DNA of 64,000 nt from Aureibacillus halotolerans (GTDB lineage Bacteria > Bacillota > Bacilli > Bacillales > DSM-28697): positions 62,001 through 126,000 of the forward strand of contig NZ_SNYJ01000001.1 of assembly GCF_004363045.1 (NCBI RefSeq), in the 5' to 3' direction. Positions 45,096-52,785 of the stretch are shown here, piece by piece. The notes below the pieces were generated by a model. That model was not told where the DNA came from, did not search any database, and saw only the letters and a program-made list of their open reading frames with translations. The position numbers were made by a program, and so were the translations under genes. Within the stretch, counting starts at the first letter, position 1. The number at the start of each line of letters is the position of its first letter.

Positions 45096-45185
45096 ATGGT
45101 GATTTTAAAAGTAATCGAATTAGTGATTACAATAATGTTGTCGTTTGGTACGCTTATTTTTCTGTTAACACAGAAAAATAAGTAA
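45096..45185 (+). CDS. Holin-like small toxin (29 aa), type I TA candidate
   Basis: Encodes a 29-residue peptide, MVILKVIELVITIMLSFGT followed by LIFLLTQKNK: one hydrophobic helix with a short Lys/Asn-rich cytosolic tail. This fits the putative holin-like toxin family (Hol-Tox) and membrane toxins such as TxpA or Fst. A short reading frame (45082-45102) in another frame ends in TGA, overlapping the toxin start in ATGGTGA; it sits behind the Shine-Dalgarno sequence, suggesting coupled translation as in hok/mok. A convergent antisense promoter lies 130 nt downstream. Toxicity is inferred. Confidence 0.7.
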   Translation: MVILKVIELVITIMLSFGTLIFLLTQKNK

Positions 45186-45225
45186 TCCACCCCATGAGTT
45201 GAGCGCTCTGGCGGATTACTTTTCG
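45180..45225. terminator. Bidirectional terminator in the toxin-antitoxin locus
   Basis: Arms AAGTAATCC (45180-45188) and GGATTACTT (45213-45221) have T-rich tracts on both strands. It overlaps the toxin stop codon. Confidence 0.75.
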
Positions 45226-45262
45226 TCCTTAGCCGATCCATTACGGAATCGTTGTTGTAAGT

Positions 45263-45292
45263 CACAAGTGTTAGTAGCACTTGTGGCTTTAT
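45263..45292 (+). terminator. Second hairpin, probable 3' end of the toxin mRNA
   Basis: CACAAGTG (45263-45270) and CACTTGTG (45278-45285), followed by GCTTTATT. Confidence 0.55.
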
Positions 45293-45315
45293 TAGTGTTT
45301 CCACTTGTTAAGAAC

Positions 45316-45344
45316 AGTATAACACAGAACTCATTGTTTCCCAA
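45316..45344 (-). promoter_or_regulatory. Antitoxin RNA promoter
   Basis: Minus strand TTGGGA (45344-45339), 17-nt spacer, TATACT (45321-45316). It faces the toxin gene. Confidence 0.6.
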
Positions 45345-45474
45345 TACAATGTTTATTTTTGATATTACGCCGGATAGAAACAAATTCGTGAAGAGCTTCT
45401 AGAAGAATTGTGCTTTGTTCAAACTTCCCACTATTGTGCTAGAGCGAGATGATAATCAATTCCTTCATCCTGTA

Positions 45475-45909
45475 TTACCCCAACTCAAGAAAACGAGCTC
45501 GTTCTTCAGGTGATGGAAGATGGCAAGCATCAACTTGACCAAACCATTGATAACGGTGCTTCGCAAACCAGCGATAGGCAGCGTCACGAAGCCGTTTTGG
45601 AAGGACAATCAGTGCAAGCAACAGTTTCCATCCCCCTTTTAAATGGCGACAAATGCGCAAGGCTGCCGTTGACTCTGTGTACATCCCTTTCTTCTCTAAT
45701 AACACAATGGAATCGGGTCTCTCATGGTTGGGATATTCCGCAAGCAAACGAGCAGCTAACGCTGATTGAAGCGACACAAAATAAAAATATCGCTTTGGAT
45801 CACGCTTCATAATAAACTGAACCGATTTATCACAGAACGAACATTCTCCATCATAGAAAATGATTCCGTTCTTGTTCAGATCAATTGATGAACTTGTCAT
45901 CTCCGTCAC
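45475..45909 (-). CDS. DCC-family (DUF393) thiol-disulfide-type protein
   Basis: A 144-residue protein with a thioredoxin-like fold. The N-terminal motif IIFYDGECSFCDKSV (about 15-29) holds the CxxC-type pair that gives the DCC family its name. A central RFVSLQSA-like segment appears as FYFVSLQSALAARLL, and the family's C-terminal YRWFAKHRYQWFG is present. Predicted redox role; no partner is visible. It stands divergent from a small gene at 46051. Confidence 0.9.
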   Translation of the reverse strand: MTEMTSSSIDLNKNGIIFYDGECSFCDKSVQFIMKRDPKRYFYFVSLQSALAARLLAEYPNHERPDSIVLLEKKGMYTESTAALRICRHLKGGWKLLLALIVLPKRLRDAAYRWFAKHRYQWFGQVDACHLPSPEERARFLELG

Positions 45910-46050
45910 CCCTCGATATCGTTTTGTATGCTATAGTGTCCTTTTTCACGTATAAACAGCGACTAACCATCATTAGAACTAATAATATATTGACCAAAAG
46001 GAAGGAGCAAGGGTACAGTAAGTACATTCGATTGCAAGGAGCTGATTGTT

Positions 46051-46347
46051 TTGGATAAAAAACAGCTTGAGGATCATATTATTAAACAATTCAGACAGGA
46101 TGAGCAAATGATGATTCTTGTGTTTGCTCAATGGTGCGTCAATCATGACTTAGATGCCAAACAACTTTACGCACGAGCCTACCCAAAACAGCAGGACAAC
46201 CCTGAATTGGTGCAAGCACTGAAAAACACTGTCCCAAAAACCGAAGCTGGGCCAATCTCAGACGAGACAGTGCTTGGCGTGCTTTCCCTCTTTGACAACG
46301 CTGATCTTGCAAGTGTGGTTACTGAAGAAATTGCCTTACGATCATGA
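46051..46347 (+). CDS. Small conserved hypothetical protein (98 aa)
   Basis: Starts at TTG 46051 with a GCAAGGAG site. The protein is soluble and mainly helical, with FAQWCVNHDLDAKQLYARAYPKQ in the first half. It looks like a genuine Bacillus protein of unknown function; no motif is recognised. It converges on exoA, 15 nt away. Confidence 0.65.
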   Translation: MDKKQLEDHIIKQFRQDEQMMILVFAQWCVNHDLDAKQLYARAYPKQQDNPELVQALKNTVPKTEAGPISDETVLGVLSLFDNADLASVVTEEIALRS

Positions 46348-46362
46348 CACTTATTCTATGAT

Positions 46363-47118
46363 TTAAAAAGCCAATTCAAGCAAAATAGGGCAATGGTCAC
46401 TCCCTACTGTTTCTGGATGAATGGCTGCCGTTTGAATGTTTGTAGCCAGCTGAGCTGAGACAAGCCAATAATCAATACGCCAGCCAATATTCCGTGCACG
46501 TACATTAGCCATATAAGACCACCATGTATAATGCCCATCTTCATCCCCGTTCATATAACGGAAGCTATCGACGAAACCAGCTTCCAGCAGAGCCGTCATT
46601 TTTTCACGCTCTTCGTCAGTAAACCCTGAGTTCCCTCGATTTGCCCGATCATTTTTCAAATCAATGGGACGATGAGCAACATTTAAATCGCCACAAAGAA
46701 GCACTGGTTTTTGTAGCTCGAGGTTGCAAAGATACGTTCTTGCAGCATCCTCCCACGCCAATCGGTAAGACAATCTAGACAAATCACGTTTGGCGTTAGG
46801 CGTGTACATCGTAACGATATAAAACTGAGGATATTCGAGTGTAATTACTCGGCCTTCATCATCCGGAAACTGTTCTCCTAAGCCTCGTTGAACAGACATA
46901 GGTTCCTCTTTCACAAACACGGCTGTTCCTGAATAGCCCTTCCTCGTTGCATCATTCCAATATTGCTTATAGCCTGGCAGCTCCAATTCCAGCTGCCCTT
47001 CCTGCATCTTTGTTTCCTGAACGCAAAATACATCTGCATCCATAGCTGCAAAATAGTCCAGAAAGCCTTTTTTTACGCAAGCTCTTAATCCATTCACATT
47101 CCAAGAAATCATCTTCAT
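46363..47118 (-). CDS. exoA: Exodeoxyribonuclease III (AP endonuclease)
   Basis: A 251-residue Mg-dependent nuclease that cleaves abasic sites and has 3'-exonuclease activity in base-excision repair. Landmark residues lie in ISWNVNGLRA, CVQETKMQ (catalytic Glu), the CGDLNVAH segment (Asp, Asn), the TWWSY turn and the C-terminal GSDHCPILLEL (Asp-His). ATG 47118, behind AGGTAGAGG, is preferred over an extension to 47193, which would overlap the upstream gene. Confidence 0.95.
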   Translation of the reverse strand: MKMISWNVNGLRACVKKGFLDYFAAMDADVFCVQETKMQEGQLELELPGYKQYWNDATRKGYSGTAVFVKEEPMSVQRGLGEQFPDDEGRVITLEYPQFYIVTMYTPNAKRDLSRLSYRLAWEDAARTYLCNLELQKPVLLCGDLNVAHRPIDLKNDRANRGNSGFTDEEREKMTALLEAGFVDSFRYMNGDEDGHYTWWSYMANVRARNIGWRIDYWLVSAQLATNIQTAAIHPETVGSDHCPILLELAF

Positions 47119-47146
47119 ACGAACAACCTCTACCTTATGTATTTCT

Positions 47147-47446
47147 CTAGTTTTCTGTTTCCGAGCGCATAGGCTCTTCTTGGCGAAACACACGCCAGCT
47201 TGTTTTTAAACTGGCGTAGACGCCAACTGCAGCATTGCCATAAAAAAATCCCATAAAAAGACCAGCTGCCACATCATGGGGATGACTATAAATGAGCGAT
47301 ACAAGAACACCTAGAACTGTTGCGATGGTTGGGACAAATACCCTTGGGATGAAAATGACCACCTTTAACAGCTGCGTTACGACCAAAACGAGCGGCACGG
47401 CGATCAATGCATCCCAAATGTTGGTTTGGATAAAAGGCAATTCCAT
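47147..47446 (-). CDS. Holin-like small membrane protein (99 aa)
   Basis: Two to three hydrophobic helices (about 12-32, 40-55, 60-78) and a charged tail ending in Glu/Arg-rich residues. Layout and size recall A118-type phage holins, but no phage genes adjoin. It lies upstream of exoA on the same strand, 28 nt from its start, so cotranscription is likely. Function uncertain. Confidence 0.65.
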   Translation of the reverse strand: MELPFIQTNIWDALIAVPLVLVVTQLLKVVIFIPRVFVPTIATVLGVLVSLIYSHPHDVAAGLFMGFFYGNAAVGVYASLKTSWRVFRQEEPMRSETEN

Positions 47447-47519
47447 TCGCTAGAAACCTCCCAGCAGTTTTCGCCTACCTTTCCCAAATCCAACCTTTGT
47501 CATTCATTCTATAGGAAAG

Positions 47520-47627
47520 CTATTCTTTTTTGCCTTCACGCTTCGCTTTACGATAGTCGTTAATGATGAAAATGATCGTCACAATTAAAAAAAGTCCCAG
47601 TACTGTAAAAACGACTACATCAGCCAT
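47520..47627 (-). CDS. Single-TM small protein (35 aa)
   Basis: ATG with an AAGGGTGA site, then one hydrophobic helix (about 4-22) and a basic tail (DYRKAKREGKKE). It is too short for routine gene finding. The positively charged C-terminus suggests an N-out topology. Function unknown. It lies between the holin-like gene and a four-TM protein gene. Confidence 0.55.
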   Translation of the reverse strand: MADVVVFTVLGLFLIVTIIFIINDYRKAKREGKKE

Positions 47628-47750
47628 TTAAATCACCCTTCACACACGTTTTATTCCCTACATTGTAACAAACCGGTCAAGCGATCCTACATCTTACGGA
47701 TGCTTAAAGACCGTGAGAGCTTATGCAAAAGGAATCGCCTTCACTATACG

Positions 47751-48206
47751 TCAGACGGCTGGTTCGTTTCGGGCACCAATAAAGTTCACAATCTGGAGCA
47801 CACCCCAATACGCAATCCCACCAGATGTTCCTAAAATCCCACCGAGTAGCGCGGCCTGTGGATGGAAAACTATTATGACACTGGAAATGACACCAACGAC
47901 GATCCCCCCGATGGCATATGTCAGAAACCCTATAAAAATACGCTTCACATTTTTCCATTGACTGTTCCGCTTTTGGAGCCAAGAGTCCACAATGATGGAA
48001 CCAGGCACACCTAACAGTAAGAAGATTGGTAGTGCATAGAACATAGCCATAATGAACATTGATCCAAAAGTGATCTCATTTAGCATTTCCTCTGTGGGTA
48101 ATTCAATACTTTCAAACACAGATAGAAATACGCCAGCGATCCATAATGAAAATATTGTACCTGCGATAACACCAACAAGAATGCGTTTCCAAATCGGTCT
48201 TTTCAT
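47751..48206 (-). CDS. Four-TM membrane protein of unknown function
   Basis: A 151-residue protein with helices at about 9-30, 48-70, 92-112 and 115-140. A KRNSQWKNVKR stretch forms a basic cytoplasmic loop. No family recognised. It is divergent from the LOG gene. Confidence 0.65.
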   Translation of the reverse strand: MKRPIWKRILVGVIAGTIFSLWIAGVFLSVFESIELPTEEMLNEITFGSMFIMAMFYALPIFLLLGVPGSIIVDSWLQKRNSQWKNVKRIFIGFLTYAIGGIVVGVISSVIIVFHPQAALLGGILGTSGGIAYWGVLQIVNFIGARNEPAV

Positions 48207-48371
48207 ACCCCTTCCCCCCTCTTAACCATCTCTCTTTATTGTATCAAATCTTACGAAGCATGTCAGAAGCTTTGCCGTAGTGCTCATCAAATTTTTCCCG
48301 TTATTTACTCTTGCTGTATCGTTCTTTATACTTAGGAAGGAATTGATTATGACAGGCTGGAGGAGATGTCG

Positions 48372-48956
48372 ATGAAAGCAATTGCCGTTTTTTGTGGGTC
48401 AAGGCTTGGTGCGAAAGACGCTTATAAACAAGGGGCCGTCGCGCTTGGAAAAGCGCTTGCAAGAGAAAACATCACGCTCGTGTATGGAGGAGCGAGTGTG
48501 GGATTAATGGGAACCGTAGCGGATGAAGTTTTGCAAGCTGGAGGAAAAGTGATCGGTGTGATGCCCCGTTTTCTTGATGAGCGAGAAATTTCCCATCCAT
48601 CATTAACTGAATTGATTGTCGTCGACTCCATGCACGAGCGAAAGGCAAAGATGGCTGAACTTTCCGATGGGTTTATTGCCTTGCCAGGAGGTCCAGGAAC
48701 GCTTGAAGAGATTTTCGAAGTGTTCACATGGGCTCAGCTTGGTTTACATCAAAAGCCATGTGGATTTTTAAACATTCATCAGTATTACGATCAAATGGAA
48801 AAGCTGTTCGATCATATGACGAAAGAGGCCTTTCTTTCGGATACCTATCGTTCAATCGCGCTTTTTGAAGATCAGCCCGAAACGCTAATCGAGCGTTTTA
48901 AACAGTACACTCCACCAGAAGTCAAAACGTACATTACATCGGAAGACCAAACATAA
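48372..48956 (+). CDS. LOG-family cytokinin riboside 5'-monophosphate phosphoribohydrolase
   Basis: A 194-residue protein of the TIGR00730 (Lonely Guy) family, which cleaves N6-modified AMP to release base and ribose 5-phosphate. The family signature is present: YGGASVGLMGTVAD, MHERKAKMAEL and the catalytic PGGPGTLEEIFE (Glu and Arg). ATG 48372 with a GGAGGAG site is chosen; ATG 48366 is too close to it. Bacterial members may act in nucleotide or thiamine salvage. A MITE-like element follows its stop codon. Confidence 0.93.
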   Translation: MKAIAVFCGSRLGAKDAYKQGAVALGKALARENITLVYGGASVGLMGTVADEVLQAGGKVIGVMPRFLDEREISHPSLTELIVVDSMHERKAKMAELSDGFIALPGGPGTLEEIFEVFTWAQLGLHQKPCGFLNIHQYYDQMEKLFDHMTKEAFLSDTYRSIALFEDQPETLIERFKQYTPPEVKTYITSEDQT

Positions 48957-48970
48957 TTAATTCAAGCCTA

Positions 48971-49113
48971 TGGTGTGCCTGAGAACTCAGAAAGGAGCAG
49001 ATGTTGCCGAATTTTCGTTCCAAGCAAGGCGCTTTTTCGCAGGCGTACCGGGAACGCAGATGGGGACGAAAAGGTGGTGATAGCTGCCTCTGAGCGAGTT
49101 TTAAGACACGTCC
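48971..49113. mobile_element. MITE-like element, copy 2 (143 bp)
   Basis: Flanked by TA (48969-48970, 49114-49115), with ends TGGTGTGCCTGAG and TTTTAAGACACGTCC that form imperfect terminal inverted repeats. It matches the reverse complement of 38226-38386 over most of its length. Confidence 0.8.
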
Positions 49114-49175
49114 TAAAAGCGTACCAGTCAACATGGTACGCTTCTTTTGTATGAAAGGCAGTCGACAACTTTCTA

Positions 49176-49886
49176 TTATTCAATCGTTTCTATTTTTTCT
49201 TCACTAACAGCCAAAATGGAGCTACGCACGGACTCAATAATTTGATGAAATGCCGAAACAGCCTTCTCTTGATCACTTGCTCGTATTGCATCAAGCAAGG
49301 TTTCATGATAAGGATAACTGCTATCAAAAATATCTGACTTGCCAAAGGGTTCGTCCCAGAATTTATCAAACTGTACTGCCATGGAATCGATCATACTCTC
49401 AAGCAAACTATTGTCTGCGATATGGTAAATCAGGTGATGAAACTTGGCATCTGCTTGATTTGCTTCGTCTCTTCTATTTTCTCGAATGCTTTGTCGATAA
49501 ACCGTTAAGCAAGCAGACAGCTCAGCCACTTGTTGATCCGTTGCTTTCATGGTAGCCAGTTGAACTGCCTTGCCTTCGAGCGCCTCTCGAACATCCAACG
49601 CATCTAACAAAAAGCTCGTCTCGTTCTCTATTTGAAACCGTGTTTGTATAAGAAATGGTGCTACCTTTTGGACAAAAGTGCCTTTACCGTTTTCAATGAA
49701 TACAACCTCTCTTGCTTCAAGAATTTGCAAAGCTTCCCTTAAAGTCGATCGACCGACCTCGAATGTTCGAGCCATCGTATCAATAGATGGAAGCTTTTCG
49801 CCTGCTGAAAGATTGTTGCTCCGAATATATTGAACGAGCTCTTCAGCCACCATCTCCGGCAACCGTTGCTTTTTTACTGCTTTCAC
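49176..49886 (-). CDS. GntR/FadR-subfamily regulator
   Basis: A 236-residue regulator. The winged helix (about 10-75) includes RSNNLSAGEKLPSIDTMARTFEVGRSTLREALQILEAREVV. Residues from about 90 form the FCD all-helical ligand domain with His (FHHLIYHIAD). GTG 49886 is preferred because AAGGAG is near; an ATG 30 nt upstream is the alternative. It is divergent from the PLP lyase gene; a palindrome between the two (49967-49993) is a likely operator for both. Confidence 0.9.
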   Translation of the reverse strand: MKAVKKQRLPEMVAEELVQYIRSNNLSAGEKLPSIDTMARTFEVGRSTLREALQILEAREVVFIENGKGTFVQKVAPFLIQTRFQIENETSFLLDALDVREALEGKAVQLATMKATDQQVAELSACLTVYRQSIRENRRDEANQADAKFHHLIYHIADNSLLESMIDSMAVQFDKFWDEPFGKSDIFDSSYPYHETLLDAIRASDQEKAVSAFHQIIESVRSSILAVSEEKIETIE

Positions 49887-49966
49887 ACCAACCGCTCCTT
49901 TTTGTTCATTAGTCAAAGTATAACAGAAGCATCATGGAATTCATTGTAAACATTTTCACACTCAAC

Positions 49967-49993
49967 CTATCATACAGCATGACAGTGTGATAG
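49967..49993. promoter_or_regulatory. Candidate GntR-regulator operator
   Basis: Inverted repeat CTATCATAC-N9-GTGTGATAG (8 of 9 arm positions) between the divergent regulator and PLP lyase genes, about 40 nt before the lyase start. Confidence 0.6.
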
Positions 49994-50033
49994 AATAAAC
50001 GCATTCATTTATTTCACACTGGAGGGATTTCAA

Positions 50034-51203
50034 ATGGAAGATTCGGATTCAATGATCTGTATGCAAACCATTGATGAGAACGGTCAATACCATGGCGCAG
50101 TTGCCACCCCAATTTTTCAAACAAGCTTGTTTGCCCAGCCTGATTTTGAAACGTTTACAAAAGTACACCAAAAGGAAAGGGAGAATTTTGTTTACAGCAG
50201 AGGTGTAAATCCTACCGTGCGAGCACTCGAAATAAAACTTGCCACACTTGAGCGTGCGGAGGAATGCAAATGTTTTGCTTCTGGAATGGGTGCTATCTCT
50301 GCCACAATGCTAACCTTACTTCAACAAGGGGATCATGTCCTTTTCCTCAATACAATTTATGGTCCAACGCGGCAACTACTTGATTTTCTTCATCGATATG
50401 GGGTTTCATACGACCATAGCAATCCAGTTAAATCGGATATCGAGCGGGACATTAAACCAAACACTAAAGTCATATATCTCGAGAGTCCAAGTACCAATTT
50501 AATGGATGTTGCTGATTTGAAAGCGATTTCTACTCTTGCTAAACAACACAACATAGTAACGGTAATTGACAACACTTGGTCTACACCGCTTTTCCAAAAA
50601 CCACTAGAATTTGGGATAGACCTGGTGTTGCATTCTTTAACAAAATACATTGGTGGACATAGCGATCTTATTGGTGGTGCTGTAGCTGGAAATAGAAAAA
50701 CTATAGACCGAATTTTTGAAGAGGGCTTTTTGCTGACAGGGTCCGTATTAAGTCCTAATGATGCATTTCTCGTCCTTCGCGGATTAAGCACATTGCCCGT
50801 ACGAATGAAACAACATTGGGAGAATGCTAAAGATGTAATAGCATACCTGCTTCATCAACCTGAAGTCGAACATATTTTTCATCCAAGTCAAGCTACAGGA
50901 GAAACAAAGAAAATCGTTCAGAATCAGATGAAGGGATTCTCAGGTCTGCTCAGCTTCTCAATAAGGGACGCTTCATTTGAAGATGTTCGAACATTCATTA
51001 ACGCATTTACTTTATTCAAAATTGGGGTAAGTTGGGGTGGTTATGAAAGCTTGGTGATTGCTCCCATTCGAGAAAACAATGCTGAAAAACTACGATCTGA
51101 AAACATTCCACCTGGGCTGATTCGACTTTCCATTGGTCTTGAAGGAAGTGCTTTGCAAATTAATGACTTGAATAAAGGATTCAATGCACTCCGAAACCGA
51201 TAA
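50034..51203 (+). CDS. Cys/Met-metabolism PLP-dependent lyase
   Basis: A 389-residue fold-type I PLP enzyme of the cystathionine gamma-synthase/beta-lyase/methionine gamma-lyase family. The Schiff-base Lys is K204 in HSLTKYIGGHSD, with NFVYSRGVNPT (Tyr-Arg phosphate-binding pair) and VIDNTWSTP. The start has a GGAGGG site. The next gene is an NhaC-family transporter 23 nt downstream. Methionine gamma-lyase, cystathionine lyase and synthase activities cannot be told apart by reading. Confidence 0.9.
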   Translation: MEDSDSMICMQTIDENGQYHGAVATPIFQTSLFAQPDFETFTKVHQKERENFVYSRGVNPTVRALEIKLATLERAEECKCFASGMGAISATMLTLLQQGDHVLFLNTIYGPTRQLLDFLHRYGVSYDHSNPVKSDIERDIKPNTKVIYLESPSTNLMDVADLKAISTLAKQHNIVTVIDNTWSTPLFQKPLEFGIDLVLHSLTKYIGGHSDLIGGAVAGNRKTIDRIFEEGFLLTGSVLSPNDAFLVLRGLSTLPVRMKQHWENAKDVIAYLLHQPEVEHIFHPSQATGETKKIVQNQMKGFSGLLSFSIRDASFEDVRTFINAFTLFKIGVSWGGYESLVIAPIRENNAEKLRSENIPPGLIRLSIGLEGSALQINDLNKGFNALRNR

Positions 51204-51226
51204 CCTACCATTGAGGAGAGATTCTT

Positions 51227-52714
51227 ATGACAGACCGAACTACTAAAAGACCAAGTGTAACTCTTGCCGCAATATTGTTAGTTCTAAGTATGCTTATATT
51301 AATTATTGGAATTGGAGTGCTAAAATACCCTGGACAGCTTATGCTTATTATGGCTGGCGCATTACTTACGATCTCAGCTGTATTCCATGGAAGTACATTT
51401 GACGAAGTCATCTCGACCATGTCTACAAAAATCAAGAAGGCTTTGCCAGCGATCCTTATCCTCCTAAGCATCGGTTTGCTTATTGGAAGTTGGATAAGTG
51501 CAGGAACCATTCCTTTTCTCGTGTATTATGGCTTAACTTTTATTGATCCACAATTCATTTTTATAATGGCTTTTGTTATTACAGCAATTGTTTCAACTTG
51601 CACTGGCACGTCTTGGGGCTCAGCTGGTACAGTAGGGGTCGCTTTAATGAGCGTTGCTGCAACACTTGACGTATCCCTTGCCATTACTGCTGGTGCTGTT
51701 ATTTCCGGCGCATATTTCGGTGACAAATTGTCCCCTCTTTCGGATACGACGATTATGAGTGCGTTGTCCGTTGAAGTGTCTGTGTATGACCATATTCGTC
51801 ACATGCTCTACACGAATATCCCTTCAGCTGTCATTGCTGCTATAGTCTTCACAACACTGGGCATAAATTCAAATAACTCAAATGTCTCAGTTGAAGAAGT
51901 CACATCAATGTTGAACACCTTATCTGACCTATTTCATCTTAACCTAGTCGTTTTACTGCCGGCAATTGTTGTTATTGTTGGCTCTCTAATGAAGAAAAAT
52001 CCTTTATTGGTAATAATCAGTTCTTCATTCACTGCGATGCTACTTGCAATATTTCTACAAGGGGCACCGTTAGGGATCGTGTTTAGCACATTGGCTGATG
52101 GATTCTCAGTCAAAAGCCTAGAGAGCTATATTCCTGGGCTGGATTCATCTACGTTACCTGAAAGTGTCGTTTCTTTAATGGAACGTGGTGGATTGGCTTC
52201 GATGTACGCTCCAACATTTATTGTATTTTGTGCGTTCTTTTTTGCGTCTGCTCTTGAACAATCACAAGTGTTGGTTGTTTTTCTAGAAAAGGTAACGAGC
52301 TATCTTAAATCAACTGGAAGTGTCATTTTCACTTCACTTGTAACAGGCTTTAGCATTGTTGTTTGCACATCAAATTCATATGTAACTTTTTTCTTAATGA
52401 AAGATTTATTTGGCGAATTATATAAGAAGCAACGCCTCCACAGAATGAACTTGTCTCGAAGTATGGAGGATTCAATTACCGTAACAGAGGCACTTATGCC
52501 GTGGACTGTGTCGGGTGTATTTATGGCGACAACACTTGGCGTAGAAAACTTTGAGTTTTTGCCATTTGCCATCTTTAACTTAGGCGGCTTCGTCTTCTCA
52601 GCACTGTACGCCTTTTTATCTCCAGTGACAAAAGGGTTTGGTATTCGCAAATTATCAGAAACGGATTCTGAGCCAACACCAACCTCACAAGGAACGGACG
52701 TAACGCCTAAATAA
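51227..52714 (+). CDS. NhaC-family transporter
   Basis: A 495-residue polytopic protein with about 12 helices. The family motif TGTSWGSAGTVGVAL (about 124-138) and SGAYFGDKLSPLSDTT (about 163-178) are clear. NhaC proteins are Na+/H+ antiporters, but some are amino-acid or malate/lactate exchangers, and a subset is known as methionine transporters (MetT). Placement behind a Cys/Met lyase and a GntR regulator favours a sulfur-amino-acid substrate (inference). Confidence 0.88.
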   Translation: MTDRTTKRPSVTLAAILLVLSMLILIIGIGVLKYPGQLMLIMAGALLTISAVFHGSTFDEVISTMSTKIKKALPAILILLSIGLLIGSWISAGTIPFLVYYGLTFIDPQFIFIMAFVITAIVSTCTGTSWGSAGTVGVALMSVAATLDVSLAITAGAVISGAYFGDKLSPLSDTTIMSALSVEVSVYDHIRHMLYTNIPSAVIAAIVFTTLGINSNNSNVSVEEVTSMLNTLSDLFHLNLVVLLPAIVVIVGSLMKKNPLLVIISSSFTAMLLAIFLQGAPLGIVFSTLADGFSVKSLESYIPGLDSSTLPESVVSLMERGGLASMYAPTFIVFCAFFFASALEQSQVLVVFLEKVTSYLKSTGSVIFTSLVTGFSIVVCTSNSYVTFFLMKDLFGELYKKQRLHRMNLSRSMEDSITVTEALMPWTVSGVFMATTLGVENFEFLPFAIFNLGGFVFSALYAFLSPVTKGFGIRKLSETDSEPTPTSQGTDVTPK

Positions 52715-52722
52715 TAAGAAGC

Positions 52723-52770
52723 AAAGCTGTACCGTATGCCTATCATCTAAGCGTACAGTACAGCTTTTTT
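52723..52770. terminator. Terminator between the NhaC and receptor genes
   Basis: AAAGCTGTAC/GTACAGCTTT arms with a T-run on the plus strand. It also lies just past the end of the first SBP gene on the minus strand. Confidence 0.85.
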
Positions 52771-52785
52771 CTGTTTTAGTAGAAC

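Larger units (their letters stand above)
45178..45309 (-). ncRNA. Predicted antisense antitoxin RNA
   Basis: Transcription from the minus-strand promoter 45316-45344 would start near 45309 and run to the bidirectional hairpin at 45180-45221, followed by TATTTTT on this strand. The RNA of about 130 nt would pair with the 3' end of the toxin mRNA, the layout of TxpA/RatA-type systems. Predicted only from promoter and terminator positions. Confidence 0.5.

Noticed and set aside
45017-45304. 95-codon minus-strand frame across the toxin locus
   Set aside because: Covers promoters and terminators of the TA locus; composition is not protein-like.
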